NCBI GenBank assembly: GCA_017744935.1
Contig: JAGIAI010000014.1
Span: 27,937 to 91,936 of the forward strand
DNA: 64,000 bases
Direction of reading: 5' to 3'
Origin: Variovorax sp.
Lineage (GTDB): Bacteria; Pseudomonadota; Gammaproteobacteria; Burkholderiales; Burkholderiaceae_C
Below are positions 8,944 to 18,124 of this stretch, in pieces; position 1 is the stretch's first letter; each line of letters begins with the position of its first letter. A program made the translations under genes and the position numbers. Under the pieces are notes generated by a model that ran no database searches, was not told the origin of the DNA, and saw only the letters and a list, made by a program, of their open reading frames with translations.

Positions 8944-10353
8944 ATGACCGTCCCTCATCGCGCATTGCTCCTTCGTCACGCCGATGTCCTTGTCACCATG
9001 GACGCCTGCCGGCGCGAGATCGCGGACGGCGCGCTGGTCGCGGAGGGGCCCTCAATCACCTGGGTCGGCGCGACAGCCGACCTGCCGGCCATCTATGCCG
9101 ACGCCGCGCGAGACGGCCGCGCCGATGCGATCGACGTGCGCGGGCACGTGGTGATGCCCGGCCTCGTCAACACGCATCACCACATGTACCAGAGCCTGAC
9201 GCGCGCGGTGCCCGAAGCGCAGGACGCAGAGCTCTTTGGCTGGCTCACCAACCTCTACCTGCTGTGGGCGCGCGTCACGCCTGAAATGATCAGGATTTCG
9301 ACGCAGACCGCGATGGCCGAGCTGATGCTCTCCGGATGCACCACCACGAGCGATCACCTGTATCTCTTCCCGAATGGCGCGCGGCTGGACGACTCGATCG
9401 AAGCGGCCGAGGCGATGGGCATGCGCTTCCATGCCTCGCGCGGGAGCATGAGCGTGGGCCGCAGTCTCGGCGGGTTGCCGCCCGACGAAGTGGTGGAGAC
9501 GGAAGACGCCATCCTGCGCGACAGCGAACGCCTCGTCGATCGTTGGCACGACTCGTCGCGCCACGCGATGCGGCGCATCGTGCTGGCCCCCTGTTCGCCG
9601 TTCTCCGTTTCGCGCGACCTGATGCGCCTGTCGGCGGATCTGGCCCGTGAACGCGGGGTGTCGCTGCACACGCACCTGGCCGAGAACGAAAACGACATCG
9701 CCTATTCGCGCGAGAAGTTCGGCATGACGCCCGCCGAATACGCCGAGGACCTCGGCTGGGTCGGGCATGACGTCTGGCACGCGCACTGCGTGAAGCTCGA
9801 CGAAGCCGGTATCGCGCTTTTCGGCCGCACCGGGACCGGGGTCGCGCACTGCCCGTGCTCCAACATGCGGCTCGCCTCGGGCATCGCGCCGATCGGTGCG
9901 ATGCGTCGCGCCGGCGTGCCAGTGGGCCTCGGCGTGGACGGCAGCGCCTCGAACGATGGCGCGCACATGCTCGGCGAGGCACGGCAGGCGCTGCTGCTTC
10001 AGCGCGTTGGCTTCGGACCTGCCGCGATGACGGCGCGCGAGGCGCTGGAGATCGCGACGCTCGGCGGCGCACGTGTGCTGGGCCGCGACGACATCGGGGC
10101 GCTCGCGCCGGGGATGTCGGCCGACATCGTGGCCTTCGACATGAACGACGTCGCGCACGCCGGCGCAGGGCACGATCCCGTGGCGGCCCTGGTGTTCTGC
10201 CAGCCGGGCGCGGTCGCGCTGAGCGTGATCAACGGGCGCATACGCATTCGCGACGGCCGTTTCGAGGACCTCGAACTCGCGCCGCTGCTGACGCGGCATC
10301 GCGATCTGGCGCGCACGCTGTACGAGCGCGCGCGGCATCCGCACACCGCCTGA
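8944..10353 (+). CDS. 8-oxoguanine deaminase-type amidohydrolase
   Basis: This is a metal-dependent amidohydrolase of 469 residues, of the 8-oxoguanine deaminase/hydroxyatrazine ethylaminohydrolase (AtzB-like) group. The HxH metal pair is at H78/H80 (NTHHHMYQ). Downstream are HTHLAEN, the HCPCSNMRLASG segment and the GVDGSASND motif with the late metal/catalytic Asp. ALAPCSPFSV-type sequence (here LAPCSPFSV) is shared with the Pseudomonas 8-oxoguanine deaminase as I recall it. The start at 8944 has AGGAG 8 bases upstream; a longer frame runs back into the nucleotidase gene but lacks support. Exact substrate (8-oxoguanine, guanine analogue or isocytosine-like ring) cannot be settled from sequence alone. 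Confidence 0.85.
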   Translation: MTVPHRALLLRHADVLVTMDACRREIADGALVAEGPSITWVGATADLPAIYADAARDGRADAIDVRGHVVMPGLVNTHHHMYQSLTRAVPEAQDAELFGWLTNLYLLWARVTPEMIRISTQTAMAELMLSGCTTTSDHLYLFPNGARLDDSIEAAEAMGMRFHASRGSMSVGRSLGGLPPDEVVETEDAILRDSERLVDRWHDSSRHAMRRIVLAPCSPFSVSRDLMRLSADLARERGVSLHTHLAENENDIAYSREKFGMTPAEYAEDLGWVGHDVWHAHCVKLDEAGIALFGRTGTGVAHCPCSNMRLASGIAPIGAMRRAGVPVGLGVDGSASNDGAHMLGEARQALLLQRVGFGPAAMTAREALEIATLGGARVLGRDDIGALAPGMSADIVAFDMNDVAHAGAGHDPVAALVFCQPGAVALSVINGRIRIRDGRFEDLELAPLLTRHRDLARTLYERARHPHTA

Positions 10354-10413
10354 AGCATCCTTTTTCAGCGTTACTTAAGACTGGGACGCGGCTCGGCGGT
10401 AGCATGAAAGCAA

Positions 10414-10430
10414 CGCGCCTTCCCGGCGCG
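10414..10430 (+). other. Stem-loop in the leader of the YddA-type ABC gene
   Basis: A perfect 6-bp stem CGCGCC/GGCGCG encloses the loop TTCCC. It ends 16 bases before the ATG at 10447, just upstream of where a ribosome would bind. It may influence translation or be part of a promoter-proximal structure. No T-run follows, so it is not an intrinsic terminator. Confidence 0.4.
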
Positions 10431-10446
10431 AATCCATGCCCACGCC

Positions 10447-12213
10447 ATGAATTCTCCTGACGGCTCCAAGAACCTCCTTGCCACCCTGCGCCGCATTGGT
10501 GCATTGACAGCGCCCTACTTCCGCTCGGAAGAGAAATGGACCGCCCGCGCGCTGCTCGCGGCAATCGTTGCGCTCAACCTGGGCGTGGTCTACATGCTGG
10601 TGCTCAACAACCAGTGGTACGCGCGCTTCTACGATGCCCTGCAGAACAAGGATCAGGCGGTGTTCTGGCGGGAGATCGTCTTCTTCTGCTGGATCGCTGC
10701 CGGGTACATCGCCATCGCGATCCTCAAGTTCTACCTGACCCAGCTGCTGCAGCTGCGGTGGCGGGCATGGATGACGCGCAGCTACCTGTCGCGCTGGATG
10801 GCGGACCACACCTTCTATCACCTGGAGCTCGCACGCTACGGACAGAAGGACGGCCAATCACCCGACAACCCCGACCAGCGTATCCAGGAAGACATGCAGC
10901 TCTTCACCGACTACACGATGACGCTGTCCATGGGGCTGCTCAACGCGGTCGTCACGCTGGTGAGCTTCATCGGCATTCTGTGGGGCCTCAGCGGCGAGAC
11001 GACGGTCTCGCTCTTCGGCAACAGCTACACCGTGCCGGGCTCGATGGTCTGGATCGCCCTCGCCTACTGCGCGGCGGGCACGATCATCACGCACTACATC
11101 GGCCGTCCGCTGATCGGCCTCAACTACCAGCAGCAGCGCTTCGAGGCCGACTTCCGGCATCACCTCGTGCGGGTGCGCGAATACAGCGAAGCCATTGCGC
11201 TCGACCGCGGCGAACAGGTGGAGCATGAGCAACTCAAGCTGCGCTTCGGTTCGGTCCTCAAGAACTACCTTCAGTTGATCAACAAGCAGAAGAACCTCGT
11301 GGCCTTCACCGCGTCGTTCGGCCAGGCATCGGTGATCTTCGCGTTCATCGTGCAGGCGCCGCGCTTCTTCAGCGGCGCGATCCAGCTGGGGCAGCTGATG
11401 CAGGTCAACTCCGCGTTCGGCCGCGTGCAGGATTCGCTGAGCTGGTTCGTCGACAACTACGACCGCGTGGCCGTCTGGCGCGCCACCGCCGACCGTCTCA
11501 CCAGCTTCGAAGCCGCGATGCGTGCGCATGCGAACGAGACGAGCGCGCTGGAGCGCACCCCGGCAGTCAACGGCGAAGGGCTGAAGGCGGCTGACGTGAG
11601 CGTCACGCTGCCCGATGGCGTGCCACTGATCCAGGGCGCCGCGCTCGCCGTCCAGCCTGGTGACAACGTGCTGCTTCAGGGCCCCTCGGGCAGCGGCAAG
11701 TCGACCTTGTTCCGGGCCTTCGCGGGCATCTGGCCGTTCGCGAACGGCCGTGTCTCGATCCCGGCAAACGCGATGTTCATTCCGCAGCGGCCCTATGTGC
11801 CGAATGGCCGCCTGCGCGATGCGTTGGCCTATCCGCAGCCGGCGAGTGCCTACAGAGACGCGCAGCTCGTGCAGGCTTTGAAGGAAGCGATGCTGCCCGA
11901 TCTCGCGACCCGCCTAGACGACAGCGACGCATGGAGCCAGAAGCTCTCCGGCGGCGAACAGCAGCGCCTCGCGATCGCCCGCGTGCTCCTGCGCAAACCA
12001 GCGTGGGTCTTTGCGGACGAGGCGACGAGCGCGCTCGATGCAGAGACGGAAGAGACGCTCTATCACCGCCTCGCAGCCGGCGTGAAGGCCGCCGGCGGCG
12101 CGATGGTGTCGATCGCGCACCGCGCCTCGGTCGGCGCCTTCCACGACAAGCGCTGGACGCTGGTGCCCGAATCGAACGGCGGGGCGGCCCGCTACAGGGT
12201 CGAGGCGATGTAG
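10447..12213 (+). CDS. YddA/SbmA-BacA-type ABC transporter (fused permease/ATPase)
   Basis: This 588-residue half-transporter has an N-terminal membrane domain of the ABC_membrane_2 type (about 30-350) and a C-terminal ATPase. Motifs are Walker [10 protein letters not shown] (about 412-420), signature LSGGEQQR, and Walker [13 protein letters not shown]. The [17 protein letters not shown] and [14 protein letters not shown] segments near the N-terminus match YddA-like proteins, which are related to SbmA/BacA and to peroxisomal/vitamin B12-type exporters. It sits in the inner membrane; the substrate is unknown. The 3' end overlaps the convergent queC gene by 22 bp, with both frames intact, so this is real overlap rather than a frameshift. 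Confidence 0.88.
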   Translation: MNSPDGSKNLLATLRRIGALTAPYFRSEEKWTARALLAAIVALNLGVVYMLVLNNQWYARFYDALQNKDQAVFWREIVFFCWIAAGYIAIAILKFYLTQLLQLRWRAWMTRSYLSRWMADHTFYHLELARYGQKDGQSPDNPDQRIQEDMQLFTDYTMTLSMGLLNAVVTLVSFIGILWGLSGETTVSLFGNSYTVPGSMVWIALAYCAAGTIITHYIGRPLIGLNYQQQRFEADFRHHLVRVREYSEAIALDRGEQVEHEQLKLRFGSVLKNYLQLINKQKNLVAFTASFGQASVIFAFIVQAPRFFSGAIQLGQLMQVNSAFGRVQDSLSWFVDNYDRVAVWRATADRLTSFEAAMRAHANETSALERTPAVNGEGLKAADVSVTLPDGVPLIQGAALAVQPGDNVLLQGPSGSGKSTLFRAFAGIWPFANGRVSIPANAMFIPQRPYVPNGRLRDALAYPQPASAYRDAQLVQALKEAMLPDLATRLDDSDAWSQKLSGGEQQRLAIARVLLRKPAWVFADEATSALDAETEETLYHRLAAGVKAAGGAMVSIAHRASVGAFHDKRWTLVPESNGGAARYRVEAM

Positions 12214-12893
12214 CGCTCCCAGCCGCGGGCACGCAGCTCGCAGGCCGGGCAATTGCCGCAACCGTAGCCCCAGCCATGGCGCTGGGCACGATCACCGAGA
12301 TAGCAGGTGTGCGTGTCCTCGACGATGAGATCGACCAGCGCCGGTCCGCCGATGCGATGCGCCATCTCCCAGGTGGCGGCCTTGTCGATCCACATCAGCG
12401 GCGTTTCGATCAGGAGCCGTCGGTCCATGCCGAGCGACAGTGCCAGCTGCATTGCCTTCATCGTGTCGTCACGGCAATCGGGGTAGCCGGAAAAATCGGT
12501 CTCGCACACACCCGTCACGATCACGTCGATGCCGCGCCGGTACGCAAGCGCACCGGCGAGCGTGAGGAACAGCAGATTGCGCCCCGGCACGAAGGTGTTG
12601 GGCAAGCCGTTCGCCTGCATCTCGAACGCGATGTCCTGCGTCAGCGACGACGCGCTGATCTGCCCGAGCACGTCGACCGTGAGCATGTGGTCCTCGCCGA
12701 GTCGCACGTCCCAGCGCGGAAAGCGCTCCCTCAACTGCTTGAGCACCTTGCCGCGCACTTCGAGTTCGACGCGATGACGCTGCCCATAGTCGAAGCCAAC
12801 TGTTTCGACGCGCTCGTATTTGTCGAGCGCGGCGGCAAGGCAGGTGGTTGAGTCCTGACCGCCGGAAAACAAGACAAGTGCGGTGGTGTGCAT
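12192..12893 (-). CDS. queC: 7-cyano-7-deazaguanine synthase QueC
   Basis: QueC converts 7-carboxy-7-deazaguanine to preQ0 with ATP and ammonia, in the queuosine tRNA modification pathway. The 233-residue protein starts with the PP-loop SGGQDS (residues 10-15) and ends with the Zn-binding cysteines C197, C212, C215 and C218 (GCGNCPAC). Length matches the family. No other queuosine gene and no visible preQ1 riboswitch accompany it here. The neighbours belong to unrelated functions: a convergent ABC exporter and the cyanophycin-associated DUF1854 gene, which is on the same strand 77 bp downstream. Confidence 0.96.
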   Translation of the reverse strand: MHTTALVLFSGGQDSTTCLAAALDKYERVETVGFDYGQRHRVELEVRGKVLKQLRERFPRWDVRLGEDHMLTVDVLGQISASSLTQDIAFEMQANGLPNTFVPGRNLLFLTLAGALAYRRGIDVIVTGVCETDFSGYPDCRDDTMKAMQLALSLGMDRRLLIETPLMWIDKAATWEMAHRIGGPALVDLIVEDTHTCYLGDRAQRHGWGYGCGNCPACELRARGWERYIASTL

Positions 12894-12970
12894 GGCGATC
12901 TTCGTTCCCTGAAAGGGCGCGAGTTTGGCACTACCCCTGTCGAGTGTCGAACGACAGCTCAGCAGTCGCG

Positions 12971-13435
12971 TTACAGGAATCGCTCCAGCAGCTTGCGCGA
13001 ATGACGGTCCAGCGCCTTGACGTCCGGAATGCGGAACTGCAGCCCGTGCGCGCTGGCAATCAGCAGCGCACCGCGCTCGAGCCGGCGGATGTCTTCCTCT
13101 GCCTTGAGCACGAAGCTGGTCTCACCGCGGTCCGTGCTCACGCTCCATGTACTCGGCACGCCGAAGCTCGACACCTTGTGCAGCTTGAGCAGCGCCGGCG
13201 CAAAGTCGCGCGCCAGCAAGTCCTGGTTGAGCAACTCGCGCATCGGCGCGGGCAAGTCGGCAATCTGGTCGATCCAGACGAGTTCGCGTCCGTCCGGACC
13301 CACCAGCGAAATGCCGTGGTCCGGCGCAGTCAGCGGAAATGCGCGCACTGGCACGACGCCCGCGTGATGCACGCCCTCGGCATCGGTCAGCACGAGCCGT
13401 CCGAAGGCATCGCGTTCAAGTTGAAAGTCGTTCAT
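12971..13435 (-). CDS. DUF1854 protein associated with cyanophycin locus
   Basis: This 154-residue cytoplasmic protein matches the DUF1854 family, seen in beta-proteobacteria beside cyanophycin synthetases and an ABC transporter. It has no signal peptide or membrane helix. Recognisable segments are [19 protein letters not shown] and the C-terminal [20 protein letters not shown]. Its ATG overlaps the stop of the upstream ABC transporter by 4 bp (13432-13435), so the two are translationally coupled and probably act together. The molecular role is unknown; the link to cyanophycin is by gene neighbourhood and by remembered family naming. Confidence 0.82.
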   Translation of the reverse strand: MNDFQLERDAFGRLVLTDAEGVHHAGVVPVRAFPLTAPDHGISLVGPDGRELVWIDQIADLPAPMRELLNQDLLARDFAPALLKLHKVSSFGVPSTWSVSTDRGETSFVLKAEEDIRRLERGALLIASAHGLQFRIPDVKALDRHSRKLLERFL

Positions 13436-15705
13436 GCGTCCCCCGCCGGATGGGCTGCGTGCGCACCGAGCGCGACGGCCACGGCGCTGCGTTCAGCCGC
13501 CGCGCCCGCGCTTTCTTCTTCATCGGCCTGACGCAACTGGGCCTGATAGAGGCGCCAGTAGGCGCCCTGCTTTTCCATGAGCGCATCGTGCGGACCCACT
13601 TCGACGATCTCGCCACGGTCCATCACCACGAGGCGATCGGCCTTGCGCAGCGTGGAGAGCCGGTGCGCGATCGCGATCGTGGTGCGGCCCTGCACGAGGT
13701 TGTCGAGCGCCTTCTGGATTTCCTTCTCGGTCTCGGTATCGACGGCCGATGTGGCTTCGTCGAGGATCAGGATGCGCGGATCGATCAGCAGCGCCCGCGC
13801 GATGCTGATGCGCTGCCGCTCGCCACCCGAAAGCCCTTGCCCGCGCTCGCCGACCAGCGAGTCGTAGCCGTGCGGCAGCCGCAGGATGAAGTCGTGCGCA
13901 TGCGCCGCACGCGCCGCCGCCACGATCTCCTCGCGGATCGCATCCGGCTTGCCGTAGGCAATGTTCTGCGCGATCGTGCCGAAGAAAAGGAAGGGCTCCT
14001 GCAGCACCAGGCCGACGTGCCGGCGGTAGTCGGCCACCGCGAAACGGCGGATGTCGGTGTCGTCGACCTTGATTGCGCCATCGGTCACGTCGTAGAAGCG
14101 GCAGATCAGGTTGACCAGCGTGCTCTTGCCCGAGCCGCTGTGGCCGACGAGGCCGATCATCTCGCCCGGTTCGATCACGAGATCGAGGTCGCGGATCACG
14201 GCGCGACTGCCGTAGCGGAAGCCCACATCGGACATCTCGATGCGGCCCTGCACCCGGTCGACCTGCACCGGATTCGCGGGCTCAGGCACGTTGCTGACAT
14301 GGTCGAGGATGTCGAAGATCCGTTTGGCGCCGGCTGCCGCCTTCTGCGTGACCGAGACGATGCGGCTCATCGAATCGAGCCGCGTGTAGAAGCGCCCGAT
14401 GTACGCGATGAAGGCGGTCAACACACCCACCGTGATGCTGCCGCGCGCCACCTGCCAGATGCCGAAGGCCCAGACCACCAGCAGACCGACTTCCGTCAGC
14501 AACGACACGCTCGGCGTGAAGAGCGACCAGGTCTTGTTCAGCTTGTCGTTGACCTGCAGGTTGTAGGTGTTGGCCGAGCGGAAGCGGTCGGACTCGCGCT
14601 TCTCCTGTGCGAAGGCCTTGACGACGCGGATGCCGGGAATGGTGTCGGCCAGCACGTTGGTGACTTCGCTCCACACCCGGTCGATCTTCTCGAAGCCGGT
14701 GCGCAGCTTGTCGCGCACCACGTGGATCATCCAGGCGATGAACGGCAGCGGTACCAGCGTGACGATCGCGAGCAGCGGGTTGATCGAGAACAGGATCACC
14801 GCCGTCATCGCGATCATCAGGACGTCGGTGAGGAAGTCGAGCGCGTGCAGCGACAGGAAGACGTTGATGCGGTCGGTCTCCGAGCCGATGCGCGCCATCA
14901 GGTCGCCGGTGCGCTTGCCGCCGAAGTAATCCAGGGGCAACGTCAGCAAGTGTTCGTAAGTGGTGGTGCGCAAATCGGCGCCGATGCGCTCGGACACTAG
15001 TGCGAGCAAGTAAGTGCGCGCCCACCCCAATGCCCAGCCGACCAGCGCCGCGGCCAGCAGTGCGCTCAGGAACAACACCACCTTGTGGACCGCGATCTGC
15101 TGCCCGTTCTGGAACGGGATCAGGATGTCGTCCATCAGCGGGATGGTCAGGTAAGGCGGCACCAGCGTCGCGGCTGTGGATGCCAGCGTCAGCAGAAATC
15201 CGATGATCAGCTGCTTGCGATACGGCTTGGCGAAACGGCCGAGCCGCAGCAGAACCCAGGTCGACGGCGGGGTCTGGAGTTCGGCTTCGCCCGCATCGTC
15301 CGCGTCGGCGCCCGGCAGTGTCACTTGCGCGACACGCTCGGCGTGCTGCTCGAACAGCTTCTGCACCTTCAGCGCCGCGGCCTGGTGCGCCAGGGTGTAC
15401 CGCCACCGGGCCAGCCGGCCCTTTCCGTCCAGGAGGTCCAGCGTACCGATGCCAGCATGATCGGAAAGCTGCAATTCGAGCCCCTCGGCGGGCAGCGCCC
15501 ACTCGAACCATGCGCCGCCCGGATTGCGCACGAGCAGGCGCCGATCGGTCAGGGCGAGCAGTCCGGATGCAAACCGAAGTTCCTCGTCAAGGTCAACCGG
15601 CAGCGTCGCCAGAACGTTTTCCGCCGGTAGGAGCCGGCTTTCCAGCGCCGCTGAAGCCTCCTCAGATTCGCCCTCCGGGGTGCCGACTGGATCGTGATGT
15701 TGCAT
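13432..15705 (-). CDS. Cyanophycin-associated ABC transporter (fused permease/ATPase)
   Basis: This is a type IV (MsbA-like) ABC exporter half-molecule of 757 residues. The ATG at 15705 (MQHHDPVGTP) is preferred over more upstream starts that run into the divergent cphA' gene. An unusual N-terminal soluble extension of about 150 residues precedes the six-helix membrane domain (about 175-480). The ATPase has Walker A GHSGSGKST (about 522-530), LSGGERQR and ILILDEATSAVD. It overlaps the DUF1854 gene by 4 bp and is divergent from cphA' with 139 bp between starts. The substrate is unknown; export or import of arginine, aspartate or a dipeptide would fit the locus but is inference. Confidence 0.85.
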   Translation of the reverse strand: MQHHDPVGTPEGESEEASAALESRLLPAENVLATLPVDLDEELRFASGLLALTDRRLLVRNPGGAWFEWALPAEGLELQLSDHAGIGTLDLLDGKGRLARWRYTLAHQAAALKVQKLFEQHAERVAQVTLPGADADDAGEAELQTPPSTWVLLRLGRFAKPYRKQLIIGFLLTLASTAATLVPPYLTIPLMDDILIPFQNGQQIAVHKVVLFLSALLAAALVGWALGWARTYLLALVSERIGADLRTTTYEHLLTLPLDYFGGKRTGDLMARIGSETDRINVFLSLHALDFLTDVLMIAMTAVILFSINPLLAIVTLVPLPFIAWMIHVVRDKLRTGFEKIDRVWSEVTNVLADTIPGIRVVKAFAQEKRESDRFRSANTYNLQVNDKLNKTWSLFTPSVSLLTEVGLLVVWAFGIWQVARGSITVGVLTAFIAYIGRFYTRLDSMSRIVSVTQKAAAGAKRIFDILDHVSNVPEPANPVQVDRVQGRIEMSDVGFRYGSRAVIRDLDLVIEPGEMIGLVGHSGSGKSTLVNLICRFYDVTDGAIKVDDTDIRRFAVADYRRHVGLVLQEPFLFFGTIAQNIAYGKPDAIREEIVAAARAAHAHDFILRLPHGYDSLVGERGQGLSGGERQRISIARALLIDPRILILDEATSAVDTETEKEIQKALDNLVQGRTTIAIAHRLSTLRKADRLVVMDRGEIVEVGPHDALMEKQGAYWRLYQAQLRQADEEESAGAAAERSAVAVALGAHAAHPAGDA

Positions 15706-15844
15706 TGTGTTTCTGTTTCTTCGGCCCGCTGCCGGACCCTTCATGGCGCCCAGGACCTGTTTCCGCGGGCGCCGATTCTGACCGATCGCCATGGGCGCCG
15801 TTGAGGGCGCCGCAGTGCTCGGCCAAAGCACATCGAACGTTTTC
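15706..15844. promoter_or_regulatory. Divergent promoter region between the ABC transporter and cphA'
   Basis: These 139 bases separate the divergent starts at 15705 (minus) and 15845 (plus), so they must hold promoters for both sides unless cphA' is read from further away. GGCGCC occurs three times and the CATGGCGCC and CATGGGCGCC stretches repeat. I could not find convincing -35/-10 pairs. Confidence 0.45.
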
Positions 15845-18085
15845 ATGACCCGTTTCGACGACATCCGACTGCTGCGCATCAACTATTTGCGCGGCCCGAA
15901 CCTCTGGACCTACCGACCCGTGCTGGAAGTCTGGCTCGATCTCGGCCGGCTGGAGGAGCATCCATCCAACACCATCCCGGGCTTCACCGACCGGCTGACG
16001 GCCCTGCTGCCGGCGCTGATCGAGCACCACTGCGGTGTCGGCGAACGCGGCGGCTTCATCCAGCGCCTGACCGAAGGCACGTGGTCCGGCCACGTGCTCG
16101 AACACGTCGTGATCGAGCTTTTGAACCTCGCCGGCATGCCGACCGGCTTCGGGCAAACCCGGAGCACATCGGAGCATGGTGTCTACCGGATGGTCTTCCG
16201 CGCCCGTGACGAGCAGGTCGCCCGCGTCGCGCTGGCCGAAGGACACAAGCTGCTGATGGCGGCGATCAACAACGACCCCTTCGGCGCGGCAGACGTGCAG
16301 AAGGCAGTCGATGCGGTCAAGGCCAAGGTCGAGGACTGCTACCTCGGCCCGAGCACGGCCTGCATCGTCGGCGCCGCGACGGACCGCGGCATCCCGCACA
16401 TGCGCCTGAACGACGGCAACCTCGTGCAGCTTGGCTACGGCGCCAACCAGCAACGCATCTGGACCGCCGAAACCGACTACACCAGCGCAATCGGCGAATC
16501 GATCGCCAGCGACAAGGAACTCACAAAGTCGCTGCTCGCGGGCTGCGGCGTGCCGGTGCCCGAAGGCCAGGTCGTCGCCGATGCCGACGAAGCCTGGAAC
16601 GCCGCCGAGGACATCGGCCTGCCTGTGGTGGTCAAGCCCTCCGACGCCAACCATGGCCGCGGCGTTTCGCTCGAACTGAACACGCGCGAGGAAGTCATGG
16701 CCGCCTTCGCGGTCGCCGAGCCCGAGGGCAGCGACGTGATGGTCGAACGTTTCATCCGCGGATCGGAACACCGCCTTCTGGTGGTCGGCGGGCAGGTGGT
16801 CGCGGCCGCACGCGGCGAAATCATCACGGTGACCGGCGACGGCCGCGCCACCGTTTCCGAACTGATCGACAGCCAGCTCAATAGCGACCCGCGCCGCGGC
16901 GCGGAAGAGGAATACCCGCTGGACGTCATCGTTCTCGAAACCGACGCCAAGCTGCAACTCGAACTCAAGCGACAGGACCTCGCCGGCAACTCGGTGCCCG
17001 CCGCCGGCCGCGTCGTCACGATCCAGCGCAACGGCAACATGTCGATCGACTGCACCGACCAGGTGCATCCCGAAGTGGCGCATGCGGCCGTGCTGGCTGC
17101 GCGCGTGGTCGGTCTCGACATCGCCGGCATCGATCTGGTGGCGCAGGACATCGCCAGGCCACTGCACGTGCAAGGCGGCGCAATCGTCGAAGTCAACGCC
17201 GGTCCTGGCCTGCTCATGCACCTGAAGCCGGCCGTCGGTTCGCCGCGCCCGGTTGGCCGCGCGATCTGCGATCACCTCTTCCCGGACGACGCCCCGGGCC
17301 GCATTCCCGTGGTCGGCGTCGCCGGCTCGCGTGACACAGCGGTGCTGTCGCGCCTCGTCGCCTGGCTGATCGGCCTCGGCGGCCGCCACACCGGCCTCGC
17401 CTGCCGCGACGGCCTCTTCCTTGAACGCCGCCGCGTCGATGCACGCAACAGCGCCAACTGGGAAGCCGGCCATCGCCTGCTGGTCAACCGCGCGGTGCAG
17501 GCGGTCGTCATCGAGAACGGCGCCGAGACGATCCTGCGCGACGGCCTCGCCTACGACCGCTGCGAAGTCGGCATCGTGACCGACCTCGAAGGCTACGAAG
17601 CGCTCTCCGAGTTCGACATCATCGAGAGCGACCAGATGGTCAAGGTGCTGCGCACGCAGGTCGACGTGGTGCTGCCTGAAGGCACCGCGGTGCTCAATGC
17701 GGCCGATCCGCGCGTGGCCGGACTCGCGCCGCTGTGCGATGGCGGCGTCATCCTCTATTCGACCGACCCACAGGCGGAAGCGCTCGCCAAGCACCAGGCC
17801 GATGGCGGCAAGGCGGTGCTGATCCGCCAGGACCGCGTGGTGCTCGCCAACGGCGCCAGCGAATCCTTCCTGCCGGGCCTCGGTCGCCTGACGGTCTGGC
17901 GTGCCACGCATGTCGGCGTCAGCCTCGAAAGCCTGCTCGCGGCGGTCGCCGCCGGCTGGGCCATGGGCATTCCGCTGAATCTGATCGGCGCGGGCGTTGA
18001 AGCCTTCGAAGCCGACCTGCAGGCGGCGCTTGCATCCTTGCAGCTGTCGCAGACCCTTTTGTCCCCTGAACAACAACTCGCCTGA
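15845..18085 (+). CDS. cphA': Cyanophycin synthetase-like protein CphA' with degenerate Mur-ligase ATP site
   Basis: This paralogue of cyanophycin synthetase has 746 residues, about 110 shorter than its neighbour CphA. The ATG at 15845 gives MTRFDDIRLLRINYLRGPN; a start at 15791 is possible but would add unconserved sequence. It has the CphA N-terminal domain (1-160), an ATP-grasp domain (about 190-480, with VVVKPSDANHGRGVSLE) and a C-terminal Mur-ligase-like domain. In the last domain the P-loop reads AGSRDTAV at residues 493-500, where CphA has TGTNGKTT, so the phosphate-binding Lys is missing. This suggests only one adenylating site, as described for CphA2-type enzymes; the substrate is therefore uncertain. 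cphA follows after 39 bp. Confidence 0.88.
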   Translation: MTRFDDIRLLRINYLRGPNLWTYRPVLEVWLDLGRLEEHPSNTIPGFTDRLTALLPALIEHHCGVGERGGFIQRLTEGTWSGHVLEHVVIELLNLAGMPTGFGQTRSTSEHGVYRMVFRARDEQVARVALAEGHKLLMAAINNDPFGAADVQKAVDAVKAKVEDCYLGPSTACIVGAATDRGIPHMRLNDGNLVQLGYGANQQRIWTAETDYTSAIGESIASDKELTKSLLAGCGVPVPEGQVVADADEAWNAAEDIGLPVVVKPSDANHGRGVSLELNTREEVMAAFAVAEPEGSDVMVERFIRGSEHRLLVVGGQVVAAARGEIITVTGDGRATVSELIDSQLNSDPRRGAEEEYPLDVIVLETDAKLQLELKRQDLAGNSVPAAGRVVTIQRNGNMSIDCTDQVHPEVAHAAVLAARVVGLDIAGIDLVAQDIARPLHVQGGAIVEVNAGPGLLMHLKPAVGSPRPVGRAICDHLFPDDAPGRIPVVGVAGSRDTAVLSRLVAWLIGLGGRHTGLACRDGLFLERRRVDARNSANWEAGHRLLVNRAVQAVVIENGAETILRDGLAYDRCEVGIVTDLEGYEALSEFDIIESDQMVKVLRTQVDVVLPEGTAVLNAADPRVAGLAPLCDGGVILYSTDPQAEALAKHQADGGKAVLIRQDRVVLANGASESFLPGLGRLTVWRATHVGVSLESLLAAVAAGWAMGIPLNLIGAGVEAFEADLQAALASLQLSQTLLSPEQQLA

Positions 18086-18096
18086 GAACGGACATT

Positions 18097-18112
18097 CGGC
18101 CCGCAAGGGCCG
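18097..18112 (+). other. Stem-loop between cphA' and cphA
   Basis: A perfect 6-bp stem, CGGCCC/GGGCCG, closes a GCAA tetraloop of the stable GNRA class in the 39-bp gap between cphA' and cphA. No T-run follows. It could shield the upstream mRNA from exonucleases or set the ratio of the two synthetases. Confidence 0.45.
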
Positions 18113-18124
18113 CCGAGAACTGCT

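Noticed and set aside
12192..12213. Overlap of the ABC exporter gene and queC, considered as a frameshift or mis-call
   Set aside because: Both ends are intact: the exporter runs beyond its D-loop and H-loop, and queC keeps its C-terminal Cys motif. A 22-bp convergent overlap is acceptable.
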